Below, in pieces: positions 56,601 to 60,576 of a stretch of DNA of 64,000 bases. The translations under genes were made by a program, and so were the position numbers. The stretch lies in assembly GCA_964019155.1 (NCBI GenBank), contig OZ025240.1, forward strand, positions 84,704,537 to 84,768,536, written 5' to 3'. Every line of letters starts with the position of its first letter. Position 1 is the stretch's first letter. The notes beneath the pieces are model-generated. The model ran no database searches, was not told the origin of the DNA, and was given only the letters and a program-made list of their open reading frames with translations. The DNA comes from Osedax fenrisi. Its lineage: Eukaryota > Annelida > Polychaeta > Sabellida > Siboglinidae.

Positions 56601-57192
56601 CTCAAGTTTCTACTTTTTCACTTAGTAACCTCATATAAATGACTACTACTTTTTTAATTTTTAATATTTTTAACTGACATTTTTACTATAAATATAAAAC
56701 ATTTACATCTATATGAATCCTGTTGGATTTATTATTATATTTTATAATAATTAAATAAATGATGATAAACTAGCATTTTAATGACAAAAATTAAAAATAA
56801 ATATTTAATTAATTGAGACTATTTTTTACAATATTTTAAATTAAGTACATTTATAAAAAGACAGCTCCTTTATGATGGAGGAAAGTATATGTTGAATACA
56901 AAAAAAAATATGTAATTATCTCCATTAGTTATTTATCCTTAACGTTTTTAGATAGAGTTAAATTAGCATTGGTTTGATGAACGCGCGCCTCCCCCCTTAA
57001 TAATCAAAATATACTAAAATATAAAAATAACCCACTATTTTTTATCAACTGTATATATATATAAATTTTTATATTTATAAATAATTTATTTAGAAATCAA
57101 TTCGGCTGAAGGTCAATAGAAAAAAGCCGAATTTAAATGATTCAGAAAAAGGTAGAGAAAAAGATGGAGATAAAGATTGTACTATTCAATGA
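9616..57192 (+). CDS. CENPF: CENP-F-like giant coiled-coil kinetochore protein, whole gene
   Basis: This spliced gene spans about 47.6 kb with about 40 exons, most of them phase 0. CENP-F (mitosin) is a dimeric coiled-coil protein of the nuclear envelope and outer kinetochore that binds microtubules and dynein regulators. Three separate regions support the call. The first 46 residues (MSWASSEWKDGL onward) and the KQKEKQEMER stretch of exon 2 match the CENP-F N-terminal domain in register. Exon 7 carries TPLTP and SKCEDL, against TPLTP and SKYEDL in human CENP-F. The final exon is basic and ends CTIQ, a CAAX box in the position of the farnesylated human CKVQ. The predicted length of about 3,900 residues compares with about 3,100-3,200 in human. 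About 2,205 residues come from 21 tandem copies of one exon. Phase does not close between 19150 and 25663, so an exon is missing there or the two halves are separate genes. Confidence 0.8.
9777..10020. repeat. Degenerate CTTAACTACTTA minisatellite in intron 1
   Basis: Variants of TACTTACTTAACTAC repeat imperfectly for about 240 bases directly after exon 1. The rest of intron 1 to 10740 shows no coding exon. Confidence 0.8.
10756..10868. repeat. Triplicated 3' splice junction before exon 2
   Basis: GATAATGTCCAAACA or GATAATTTCCAAACA occurs at 10756, 10801 and 10850, each copy after a C-rich tract and AG. The units are 45 and 49 bp. Only the third junction opens into exon 2. The first two reach a TAA within nine codons in the same frame. 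Confidence 0.8.
10851..11063 (+). CDS. CENPF: CENP-F exon 2
   Basis: The 71 codons are phase 0 at both ends, from CCCCGTAG|ATA to AGTAGG|GTTAGT. The exon encodes IMSKQKEKQEMERI onward and ends LLDEESSR. It aligns without gaps to the human stretch that starts KQKQKVENEK and continues through ISHELQVKE (here LQHELGIKN). A (GTA)n microsatellite follows the donor at about 11100-11136. Confidence 0.88.
11064..11958. other. Intron 2
   Basis: It holds (GTA)n at 11100-11136, AT-rich unique sequence, and a 50-bp minisatellite that runs into the acceptor of exon 3. The frame at 11346-11624 is low complexity and is not supported as coding. Confidence 0.7.
11761..11958 (+). repeat. 50-bp minisatellite abutting the exon 3 acceptor
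   Basis: Units beginning ACCACTATCATAA start at 11771, 11821, 11871 and 11921, a period of exactly 50. Each contains CCGCCCCCTACA or CCTCCCCCTACA, a polypyrimidine tract. Only in the last unit is it followed by G, giving the AG of the exon 3 acceptor. The earlier units read ACAT at that position. Confidence 0.9.
11959..12228 (+). CDS. CENPF: CENP-F exon 3
   Basis: The 90 codons are phase 0, from CCTACAG|GCG to ACGCAG|GTATCG. The exon encodes ATGLETKVNHLEHLVLELEE and ends SESALETQ. The first half is coiled coil. The rest is Ala/Thr-rich with no recognised motif. Codon use is strongly GC-ending. Confidence 0.85.
12229..13195. other. Intron 3
   Basis: It is mostly AT-rich with a GTGAGTGAGTG patch at about 12473-12520 and CCTATCCTACCC repeats at 13112-13133. 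No exon is seen. The frame at 12731-13000 is low-complexity Ile/Phe/Tyr. Confidence 0.6.
13196..13309 (+). CDS. CENPF: CENP-F exon 4
   Basis: The frame IHELKEKLKQTLSDKEKSDL onward has strong heptad character and is GC-rich, ending DLN before GTTAGC. It covers 38 codons in phase 0. The donor could instead be the GTTATT 27 bases downstream, which keeps the same phase. The acceptor GATAG is weak. Confidence 0.65.
13593..13823. mobile_element. 231-bp MITE with TAGGAGAGGC ends
   Basis: TAGGAGAGGC near the left end and GCCTCTCCTA at the right end are inverted repeats. The complementarity continues through CACACTTACAAATATAATAT. The outermost TA on each side may be a TA target duplication, as Tc1/mariner-type transposases make. 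The interior is AT-rich and non-coding. Confidence 0.7.
14003..14162 (+). mobile_element. 145-bp MITE family, copy 2
   Basis: It begins AGGGGTGTTGGAACGATT and ends CCCCTGTTGCAGCACCT. It is somewhat longer than the copy at 7979-8123 because of an expanded TTATTTATTATTTTAA stretch. The target duplication is decayed. Confidence 0.75.
14519..14582. repeat. (TA)n microsatellite, about 64 bp
   Basis: An uninterrupted alternating TA tract. Confidence 0.95.
15695..15772 (+). CDS. CENPF: CENP-F exon 5
   Basis: The frame KQSREIRKYSSEIKKLSHNK and on to LTIE ends at GAG|GTTCGC. It is basic coiled coil of 26 codons if the acceptor is TTGAAG|AAA. A perfect TACTAAC branch point lies 27-33 bases upstream. 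Nearer AGs at 15677 and 15683 would break the phase set by exon 4. Confidence 0.65.
15867..15956 (+). CDS. CENPF: CENP-F exon 6
   Basis: The 30 codons are phase 0, from GCCAAG|ATG to CGCGAT|GTGTGT. The exon encodes MRSELIVNDELEMIAAEHPG and ends ECDRD. It is GC-rich. The long minus-strand frames over this region (15761-16227) are shadows made by the flanking CA/TA repeats. Confidence 0.65.
16195..16434 (+). CDS. CENPF: CENP-F exon 7 with the TPLTP/SKYEDL motif
   Basis: The 80 codons are phase 0, from ACACCAG|GAT to ATACGA|GTATGT. The exon begins DQQEYINLPPHSVAES. TPLTP follows, then SKCEDLHRYKKRSKHY and a basic coiled coil. Human CENP-F has TPLTP a few residues before SKYEDLKEKYNKEVEE, so this exon anchors the middle of the N-terminal domain. 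The acceptor could instead be CCCCCAG at 16275, but that would drop TPLTP. Confidence 0.8.
16435..18346. other. Intron 7
   Basis: It holds a CA-rich tract, the second AGAGCTAGAGAG palindrome (17548-17575) and two decayed copies of a GATTTTGTAGTCAATAAA-like interspersed tail (about 16590-16612 and 17328-17347). No additional exon is seen. Confidence 0.55.
17548..17575. repeat. AGAGCTAGAGAG palindrome, copy 2
   Basis: Arms 17548-17559 and 17564-17575 are exact complements around AAAG. It is the partner of the palindrome at 4038-4075, with similar flanking ATACAC strings. Confidence 0.7.
18347..18479 (+). CDS. CENPF: CENP-F exon 8
   Basis: It runs from CCCCACAG|CAA to GAAG|GTTAGG and leaves one base of a split Gly codon. 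The exon encodes QSGVGDVVESVNNGGAPAEG, then a coiled coil ending DITTKYE. GC-ending codons continue. The one-base overhang joins cleanly to exon 9. Confidence 0.8.
19096..19150 (+). CDS. CENPF: CENP-F exon 9
   Basis: It runs from TTATTAG|GTTTAGAA to TCAAT|GTAAGT and completes the Gly codon of exon 8. It encodes LEIDYKKLSDERKDIKS plus two bases of the next codon. The donor is canonical. The two-base overhang does not fit the next recognised exon at 25663. Confidence 0.8.
20836..21414. mobile_element. Foldback element of about 580 bp
   Basis: The left end, AATACTTCCCCATCG, is mirrored by GGATGAAGTATT at the right. The arms stay complementary almost to the centre, with AAATTCTGAATC and GAAGTTATTATA blocks around 21078-21175. 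Shared internal blocks include CACTAAATACACAT, ATCGCTTCAA and TGTGTATATACAT-like strings. It is non-coding. Confidence 0.75.
23962..24043. repeat. 27-bp tandem repeat, three copies
   Basis: Copies of AGTCATGCATATCACTGCAT followed by TATACTT run in tandem with a few substitutions. Confidence 0.8.
24266..24352. repeat. AAGTTGTACCTTTCA tandem repeat
   Basis: About four imperfect copies of AAGTTGTACCTTTCAGTTGT-like units lie here, within a GC-richer patch of the large intron. Confidence 0.75.
25663..25778 (+). CDS. CENPF: CENP-F coiled-coil exon before the array
   Basis: It runs from TCCTACAG|AT to TCTAAG|GTTAAA. After two bases of a split codon it encodes DIEISNLQRKFNALENQKIN and ends ELDSK. 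From here on the codons are AT-rich. Confidence 0.75.
25839..26183 (+). CDS. CENPF: CENP-F coiled-coil exon, 115 codons
   Basis: Phase 0 from AATTTAG|ATC to ATTAAG|GTTTAT. It begins INDLTSEIINMSKFQENEKC and is continuous Asn/Lys/Glu-rich coiled coil with Leu, Ile and Met in core positions. A (TA)n tract follows the donor. Confidence 0.85.
26347..26673 (+). CDS. CENPF: CENP-F coiled-coil exon, 109 codons
   Basis: Phase 0 from TTTTCAG|ATA to ATAATG|GTTTAG. It has exactly the length of the large array exons (327 nt) but a diverged sequence (IKEDHEKNQSFIDDTNNLED onward). It may be an ancient relative of the array unit. Confidence 0.8.
26822..26989 (+). CDS. CENPF: CENP-F exon resembling a short progenitor of the array unit
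   Basis: The 56 codons are phase 0. The exon begins FNKEKDENILLLQKIEELNI and ends LNNSNEQRVLE at GAG|GTTATT. The start resembles the short array class (FNKEKEEA) and the end resembles all array exons (ESNNSNEHLVIE). It is shorter than both classes. Confidence 0.8.
27190..27516 (+). CDS. CENPF: Array exon R1 (long class)
   Basis: It begins LDKEKEETNLLHIKVEDLNG and is the most diverged of the first ten copies (RSDILNIELKEKKDSL). It has a canonical unit end. Confidence 0.88.
27796..27884. repeat. Intron motif with AGGTTTTTA...TAAAAACCT ends, first of at least 13 copies
   Basis: Terminal inverted repeats AGGTTTTTAY and RTAAAAACCT enclose ACTGGACTGGTTATTACCAG and TTTACCATAGGC. Copies follow R1-R8, R11, R14, R15, R16 and R18. 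They start near 28596, 29377, 30153, 30952, 31755, 32536, 33339, 36433, 39552, 40335, 41178 and 43243. The wording resembles the hAT-like element at 54171-55491 (GGTTATTACC, GGTAAAAACC), so the progenitor intron may have held a fragment of that family. Confidence 0.75.
27971..28297 (+). CDS. CENPF: Array exon R2 (long class, subtype A)
   Basis: Subtype A reads LEKEKEETSTIIKVEDLNNN and later LRDIKITDEENQ. R2, R4, R5 and R7 are nearly identical. Confidence 0.9.
28770..29096 (+). CDS. CENPF: Array exon R3 (long class, subtype B)
   Basis: Subtype B reads LDKEKEETSLINIKVEDLNN and later YFEDNKIIDEENQ. R3, R6, R8 and R9 are nearly identical. Confidence 0.9.
29551..29877 (+). CDS. CENPF: Array exon R4 (subtype A)
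   Basis: Its protein is identical to R2 over the frame I could compare. It follows an intron with the shared 90-bp motif. Confidence 0.9.
30327..30653 (+). CDS. CENPF: Array exon R5 (subtype A)
   Basis: As R2, except for KENDII in place of KVNDII, a variant shared with R7. Confidence 0.9.
31124..31450 (+). CDS. CENPF: Array exon R6 (subtype B)
   Basis: As R3, except for DNLSES in place of DNLAES. Confidence 0.9.
31929..32255 (+). CDS. CENPF: Array exon R7 (subtype A)
   Basis: Its protein matches R5, including the KENDII variant. This suggests that an R5-R6 dimer was duplicated as R7-R8. Confidence 0.9.
32708..33034 (+). CDS. CENPF: Array exon R8 (subtype B)
   Basis: Its protein is identical to R6, and the following introns share the same local variants. 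Confidence 0.9.
33510..33836 (+). CDS. CENPF: Array exon R9 (subtype B)
   Basis: As R8, but with DDLSES. It is followed by a different 0.9-kb intron beginning ATGAGTACGGGAAAATTTC, shared only with R12. Confidence 0.9.
34403..34456. repeat. (TA)n microsatellite in the R9-R10 intron
   Basis: An alternating TA tract of more than 50 bp. The matching place after R12 (about 37506-37525) holds only a short tract. Confidence 0.95.
34724..35050 (+). CDS. CENPF: Array exon R10 (long class, subtype C)
   Basis: Subtype C carries KVEVLNNNNTSLKDDIDHLN and IQELEDTKMNDEENQ. Its partner is R13. Confidence 0.9.
35895..36158 (+). CDS. CENPF: Array exon R11 (short class)
   Basis: The 88 codons begin FNKEKEEAISMNIELQELNE and end in the standard unit terminus. 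They lack 21 codons near the start relative to the long class, exactly three heptads. Confidence 0.9.
36606..36932 (+). CDS. CENPF: Array exon R12 (A/B mosaic)
   Basis: The first half resembles subtype A (SNDLSISNTKYIE). The second half is subtype B (YFEDNKIIDEENQ). The following intron copies the one after R9. Confidence 0.9.
37665..37991 (+). CDS. CENPF: Array exon R13 (subtype C)
   Basis: As R10, with EDNQVKLNDIIEEL differences. It belongs to the second copy of the R9-R10-R11 block. Confidence 0.9.
38990..39253 (+). CDS. CENPF: Array exon R14 (short class)
   Basis: As R11, with LMIANEKYLKELEYL and LNLKISEL. Confidence 0.9.
39711..40037 (+). CDS. CENPF: Array exon R15 (long class, B/C-like)
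   Basis: It begins LDKEKEETSLINIKVEDLSN and continues DDIVNLNIELNDIKDSLVKE. It combines a subtype-B start with C-like central residues. Confidence 0.88.
40565..40891 (+). CDS. CENPF: Array exon R16 (long-short chimera)
   Basis: The 5' half is long-class (TFSTNIKVEDLSNNTNSLKD). From SNEKYLKELEYLKNSEEENQ on, it matches the short class. The switch is internal to the exon, so it records recombination or gene conversion between the classes. A 60-bp piece of the upstream intron is also tandemly duplicated (about 40424-40483 and 40488-40552). Confidence 0.9.
41344..41670 (+). CDS. CENPF: Array exon R17 (long class, subtype D)
   Basis: Subtype D has KEDNVILNIELKEIKDSLIK and ends SNNSNEYLTIE. R19 is its near-identical partner. 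Confidence 0.9.
42440..42496. repeat. (TA)n microsatellite in the R17-R18 intron
   Basis: An alternating TA tract. The matching intron after R19 has a shorter tract near 44340-44366. Confidence 0.95.
42682..42945 (+). CDS. CENPF: Array exon R18 (short class)
   Basis: As R11 and R14, with LQKLNERLLKETNES and LNDNLAES. Confidence 0.9.
43415..43741 (+). CDS. CENPF: Array exon R19 (subtype D)
   Basis: Its protein differs from R17 at one compared residue (NKLKVND for NQLKVND). R17-R18 and R19-R20 are two copies of a block of about 2.1 kb. Confidence 0.9.
44479..44742 (+). CDS. CENPF: Array exon R20 (short class)
   Basis: As R18, with KGTNES and LKDNLAES. It is the last short copy. Confidence 0.9.
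44932..45258 (+). CDS. CENPF: Array exon R21 (diverged terminal copy)
   Basis: It begins FNKEKEETTLINIKVEDLNN, combining a short-class start with a long-class body, and ends FESNNSNENLVIE. It is more diverged than inner copies, as expected at the edge of an array under unequal exchange. Confidence 0.88.
45411..45695 (+). CDS. CENPF: CENP-F coiled-coil exon after the array
   Basis: The 95 codons are phase 0. The exon begins IDKEKQENMASNEEIVNLNT, keeping a DKEKQE trace of the unit start, and ends LLKDE at GAG|GTATAT. Confidence 0.85.
45828..46109 (+). CDS. CENPF: CENP-F coiled-coil exon
   Basis: The 94 codons are phase 0, from TCCACAG|CTT to GATCAG|GTTATT. The exon begins LNNGNIENVLLNEKIEVLNK and is coiled coil. 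Confidence 0.85.
46265..46558 (+). CDS. CENPF: CENP-F coiled-coil exon
   Basis: The 98 codons are phase 0, from TTTTTAG|TGT to AATAAG|GTTTCA. The exon begins CDKIDDLNVILNTKIKDMTS and is coiled coil. Confidence 0.85.
46993..47010 (+). CDS. Possible 18-nt microexon
   Basis: CAATTTAG|AGTCTTGGAACTATTCAA|GTAAAT would encode SLGTIQ in phase 0 with good splice signals on both sides. Skipping it leaves the frame intact, so the sequence alone cannot show that it is used. Confidence 0.35.
47081..47143 (+). CDS. CENPF: CENP-F short coiled-coil exon
   Basis: The 21 codons (three heptads) are phase 0, LLEGNNDILMLKESISIIEQ plus K, followed by the canonical donor GTAAGT. Confidence 0.75.
47210..47422 (+). 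CDS. CENPF: CENP-F coiled-coil exon
   Basis: The 71 codons are phase 0, from AATATAG|ATG to CTCAAG|GTTTAT. The exon begins MKDGSTSLKDTINKLNIEKQ and is coiled coil. The Met is internal, not a start. Confidence 0.82.
47743..48773. mobile_element. piggyBac-like non-autonomous element with TTAA duplications
   Basis: The ends CCCTTTGCATCCGAG and CTCGGATGCAAGGGG are 15-bp inverted repeats with a single mismatch. TTAA flanks both sides (47739-47742 and 48774-48777). A CC(C/T) start and TTAA targets are the hallmark of piggyBac-type transposition. The 1,031-bp element has no transposase frame. Confidence 0.88.
49811..49945 (+). repeat. SINE-like repeat, copy 1
   Basis: The consensus begins GGCTCTCGTTAAAACCATGG, continues with ATGAGAGCGGCTTCGAAGGG, and ends with CTAAGTTCCTAGATGGGAT before an ACCAAATAACAAT tail. 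It closely matches 57717-57855. Its size, its A/C-rich tail and a GCTTCGAAG box-B-like string suggest a SINE or a LINE leader. The assignment is tentative. Confidence 0.6.
50321..50458 (+). CDS. CENPF: CENP-F coiled-coil exon
   Basis: The 46 codons are phase 0, from TTCTATAG|CAT to TCTGAG|GTACGT. The exon begins HEDILIRGKKEISLLRCEND and is coiled coil. Confidence 0.85.
50791..51016 (+). CDS. CENPF: CENP-F coiled-coil exon
   Basis: It runs from GCGTGTAG|ATT to AAAATTG|GTTATT and leaves one base. It encodes 75 codons, starting IIEKKDENKRLCKRIDQLNS and ending MQMKI. It contains the last long coiled coil before the tail. Confidence 0.82.
51079..51192 (+). CDS. CENPF: CENP-F exon linking coiled coil to tail
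   Basis: It runs from ATTGTAG|AC to ATGAGAG|GTAAAT, split phase at both ends. It encodes LLIIEKEDAKSQNIKTSIKR and on to NKLMR. The overhang phases match both neighbours. The sequence turns from coiled coil to Ser/Thr/Asn/Lys-rich. Confidence 0.82.
51698..52633 (+). CDS. CENPF: CENP-F large C-terminal exon, disordered basic/acidic tail
   Basis: About 311 codons begin with ESPVAEKSIKIL after the split codon, then STPVCRVLRSRSKRG and many Lys/Ser/Asp-rich segments. Several repeated blocks share LKKS and ISDSG-like strings (KNNLKKSFVKI, KSSLKKSLKRI). The region corresponds in position to the basic, SP/TP-containing C-terminal region of CENP-F that binds Rb-family proteins. The donor is placed at ACAA|GTTTAC because it restores phase with the next exon. 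Without splicing the frame stops at 52660. Many SP/TP sites would suit mitotic kinase control. Confidence 0.78.
52873..53022 (+). other. Possible alternative 3' exon
   Basis: An open frame containing ESDKKLDVDIEKEILQLKHT followed by a low-complexity tail ends at a TAA near 53020. An acceptor at TGTAAAG (ends 52886) would join it in phase to the 52633 donor. No donor leads out of it, so it would be a terminal exon lacking the CAAX box. It may equally be a decayed exon. Confidence 0.25.
53147..53331 (-). mobile_element. Fragment of the CATCGATATAAAGAAAGT MITE family
   Basis: Its reverse complement starts CATCGATATAAAGAAAGTG and follows the inner element at 6744-6910 for about 170 bases, including GACACTTTT, GATAAATTAAC and TTGATTGGATATTAGTCAT blocks. 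Confidence 0.75.
53587..53648. repeat. (TA)n microsatellite
   Basis: About 62 bp of alternating TA in the intron before the penultimate exon. Confidence 0.95.
53926..53987 (+). CDS. CENPF: CENP-F penultimate exon
   Basis: From ATTTTAG|AA to GCTAAG|GTTTGC it encodes, after a split codon, MEVSTEEIVVPKAKSSKRAK. It ends in phase 0 with a basic cluster that may serve as part of a nuclear localisation signal. The phase matches the last exon. Confidence 0.7.
54171..55491. mobile_element. Second hAT-like element with exact 8-bp target duplication
   Basis: The left end CAGTTTTCCATAGG is mirrored by the right end, which reads TTATGGTAAA inward and TAATGGAACCCTG at the tip. AAATAAAT occurs directly on both flanks (54163-54170 and 55492-55499). 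Subterminal GGTAAAAACAGGTTTTTACC palindromes occur at both ends. There is no transposase frame. A smaller MITE-like unit (54602-54841) lies inside. Confidence 0.78.
54602..54841. mobile_element. MITE-like unit nested in the hAT-like element
   Basis: The left part TCCCATTCACACCAAAAA and the right part TTTTTCGGTGTGACAGGCT are imperfect inverted repeats. ATTTTTCACCGATAT is mirrored by ATATCAGTGAAAAAT. The interior carries an AGAGAGAGAG stretch. Confidence 0.6.
57094..57192 (+). CDS. CENPF: CENP-F last exon with CAAX box
   Basis: Thirty-two codons and a TGA follow the acceptor ATTTAG. The exon begins KSIRLKVNRKKPNLND, is rich in Lys, Asp and Glu, and ends DKDCTIQ. A Cys four residues from the end followed by T-I-Q is a CAAX prenylation signal. 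A terminal Gln favours farnesyl transfer. Human CENP-F ends RVKRG...ENCKVQ, with the same basic cluster about 25 residues before the Cys. Prenylation would direct the protein to the nuclear envelope and help its cell-cycle turnover, by analogy with CENP-F. AATAAA-like strings follow near 57440. Confidence 0.85.
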   Translation, partial: KSIRLKVNRKKPNLNDSEKGREKDGDKDCTIQ

Positions 57193-57716
57193 TTATCATA
57201 TACATATATGTATATATATAAATATATTTATATATAATGATATATACATTTTAGTATCTATAATTTTATAATTCAATACTTGATAACAGTTGAATTATTT
57301 ATATTATTATTATTAATGATATTATATCAGCAAGTATTATTTTTATATTTTACTTTAAAGGATACTCTAATTATTCTTTTTTAATTTTTTAAACATCACT
57401 TATTATGCCTGGTCACCTTATTTTGTATCTTCTTTAATATAAATAAATATTATTCTAATCGATATTATTTTTGCGTTATTTTCTAATAATAAAAATAATC
57501 TATTCATTTTGAATTATATAAATATGTTAAATATTCATCTTCTATTTGTAAGTCATCTAAGAATAAATCATTATATCATATTAACGGTTATCACTCAATA
57601 TATTAAATATTTTAATCTATATATGGCATTTTCTATTTATGATATATTTTAATTGTTATTGAATATATATATATATATGTATCTTATATTATATTAATTG
57701 TGTATACATAAATGAT
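57193..57716. other. AT-rich 3' flank of the CENP-F-like gene
   Basis: It probably includes the 3' untranslated region. AATAAATA strings occur near 57440. No other gene is seen. Confidence 0.4.
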
Positions 57717-57855
57717 CAGCTCTCGTTAAAACCATGGATGCCTTAATATGAGAGCGGCTTCGAAGGGACATGAGCTATATATATGGTTATAAGTGAACAC
57801 TTCATCTAAGTTCCTGGATGGGATGAAAGGACTCCACCAAATAATAATAACAATA
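57717..57855 (+). repeat. SINE-like repeat, copy 2, next to the LINE
   Basis: It matches 49811-49945: AGCTCTCGTTAAAACCATGG, then ATGAGAGCGGCTTCGAAGGG, then CTAAGTTCCTGGATGGGAT, ending in CACCAAATAATAATAACAAT. It lies directly before the LINE coding remnants, so it may be the LINE's own leader rather than a separate SINE. Confidence 0.6.
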
Positions 57856-57874
57856 ACGATATTCAATATATTCT

Positions 57875-60400
57875 CATTGTGCTGTGAGGCCGGTTATAAT
57901 CTTTATCTCCAACCTCTCAATTATGGTGGTGGGGGAAGGCGTTGGTATCTTAATTCATATGGACTTACCAACGCATTCCATTTCTTCTTTTACTTTTTCT
58001 TATAGTGAATGCTTGAATCTTGCACGTTTAATTTCCCTTCCGATATACTTCGTATTATAGTTATTTAGTGGCCTCATAGGCCTGCTTTTTCCATCTTCTT
58101 TGATGAATTCTCTGATTGCATAAATTATGGCTTACATTCTAGCTCTTTTAAATTAATTTGTATGGGCGATTTCAATTATCATTTTGATTCCATTTCTCAA
58201 CCCCATTCCTTATTTAGGCAATTAACTGAATCCCTTGGTCTTCATCAACATATATCCTGTCCTACTCAGACAAGTGGCAATATTCTTGATCTGATTTTTA
58301 CTCCTAATGATACACCCACTCAGTTCATTTCACCCTGTATTCGTTCTGATCTCTTAACTGATCATTATCTGATTCATACTTCTATTTCTCTAAGGAAACC
58401 AGTATCAACTAAGTCATTAGTTTTTTATAGGGAGTTGAGGAAATTAAACTATCTCGAACTTGGGTTACAAATTGAGAATAGATTATCCGGTTATCACATA
58501 TCATTTGATTTTTTAAATTATTCATCAATCTTCTTATCATAAGTATATTTCTTGAGGCAAGGATGACTTATAAGAAAGCAATTTATTCCCAAAAACCTAA
58601 TTTCTATGAGCAAAAACACAATGCCTGTGGTTCAAACTCGCATAAAATTTTCAAAATAGTGAATAGAATACTTGGTAATAATTTTAATCCCATATCAAAT
58701 AGACTTTCCGACTCTAATATGTGTTTTTCTTTTGTGTCTAGTTTATATAATAAGTTATCTAGTATTTCTAAATGTATTAAATCTAAATTGGCTTTGATAC
58801 CTCCGAGTATGATTGCCCATCAAATTACTGTACCAAATTTATGTAAATTATCTAGTTTTTCCTCTCCTTCCATTTTTGAAATACATAAATTGATTATGAT
58901 GTTCAATTCAACATCTCCTATTGATCCTCTTCCTTTGGTTGTCTTTAAAAATGTAGTATTATTACTTTCGATTACTATCTCGAATTTAATTTCGGAATAA
59001 CTTAATGATGGGTTCATGGCTAAATCTCTAAAATATGCTATTACTAAGACGATTCTGAACAAAATCCTCCCTCGATCCTGATGATCTTATGAACTATAGA
59101 CCCATATCACAACTTCCGATAATCAGTAAAATCATGGAACGTGTAGTCAGTAGACAATTGATATTTTATCTTAAGAATAACTATTTAATGGAACCCTACC
59201 AGAGTGCTTATAGAACACATTATTCCACTGAAACTGCTTTAAATATTATTACTGATACGCTCTATAAATCGCTCGACTCCTCTCATTGTGCGCAACTATT
59301 GCTACTCGACTTTTAGAGTGCTTTCGATATTATAAACCACAATATTCTTATTGAACACATTAAGGAACTTGGAATTGAAGGTTCTTCTATTTGCTGGTTA
59401 ACTTCATTTCTTAACGATCAAACTTCATCAGTAAAAGTGAATGATTATATTTCGCCTCCCATTGATATACTTTAGTTCCTCAGGGATCAGTACTCGGACT
59501 TGTATTATTTTCCATTTACTTGCTTCCTCTATCTAATATTATTAGTAAATTTCCTAATATTAACTACGATATATATGCTGCTGATATAAAATTCCTGTTA
59601 ACTCGTTCTAACTTGGAACTTCTGGAATGTGCATCTGAAATCATTAATTGGCTTCTTAGAAACGATCTACTAGTAAATATCTCATAAACTGAACTACTAA
59701 ATGTATTTAGGGTAGAAAGAAATCTATATAGGAATTCCTACTAATGTTCTACCGGTAATCATTGATGGTAGGTTATACAATGTATAATATACATCCTTAT
59801 GCATCAGTTCGTAATCTTGGAGTTATCTTCGATAGTACATTCTCTTTTGATGCTCACATTAGTTATATATATATATATATCAAAATCTGCTAATTTTCTT
59901 CTACGTAGGATTAGACATATTAGAAAGTATTACTCTGAGCGTATTACTAAACTACTTATTAATACTCTGTTTAGCTCATAAATCTGTATTCCTATGTAAG
60001 CCTGACTATCTATATAATCAACTGAAACGTCGTTGCATACTGAAGCAGATTCGAACGTCTGATGCAATTATGTTGGAGAGCAATACTTTAACGGATTTAG
60101 TAATCGCGCATGCGCATTATGCATTATCCTCCACTGTTCCTCGCATATGGTCGTCCTACCGTATTACTTATGGAAGGTCCAATCCTTATATTGTTTTAGA
60201 AAGAATCTAAGACATTATTTAAACACTTCTTAATTTATTTTAGTATACGCTTTATTTAATCTTTATATCTAAGTTAATTTAATTTTAATTTTTTTTATTT
60301 TGTATTTTCTATTCAATAGTTTTTATTATGTTTCGTTATTGTTATACACACGCTATATTGGTGCTTAAATATACAATTAAATTCAATTAAATAACAATAA
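57875..60400 (+). pseudogene. Decayed CR1/L2-type LINE retrotransposon
   Basis: Conceptual translation across frames gives an AP-like endonuclease: GYNLYLQPLNYGGGG, then FFDEFSD, GDFNYHFD at 58165 and LLTDHYLIH. A reverse transcriptase follows: NYRPISQLPIISKIMERVVS at 59092, STETALN, and SAFDIINHNIL at about 59317. The YADD active site reads YAAD at about 59574, so one catalytic Asp is replaced by Ala. Stops interrupt the frame at 59314 and in several later places. Relative to the inverted copy at 60577, about 200 bases are missing near 59975. The SAFDIINHN wording fits the CR1/L2 group. The element cannot be active. Confidence 0.85.
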
Positions 60401-60513
60401 ATGGCTAATCCAAATTATATGTATATAAGTAGATGTATTATGTGTACTTATATTTATATGTTTAAAGTATAGGTAGTGGTTTTCTAGATTTCTATATTTA
60501 TCAAAACTGTACA

Positions 60514-60571
60514 GTAGGAAAGACTATTTTGGTAAATTAACTACAAAATTTACCAAAATAGTCTTTCCTAC
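60514..60571. repeat. Perfect 25-bp hairpin between inverted LINE copies
   Basis: The arm 60514-60538 (GTAGGAAAGACTATTTTGGT plus AAATT) and its exact complement 60547-60571 enclose an 8-base loop. It lies between the two oppositely oriented LINE copies. Confidence 0.9.
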
Positions 60572-60576
60572 CTATT

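Larger units (their letters stand above)
53988..57093. other. Last intron, 3.1 kb
   Basis: It contains the hAT-like element 54171-55491 and otherwise AT-rich sequence with no recognisable exon. Confidence 0.6.
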
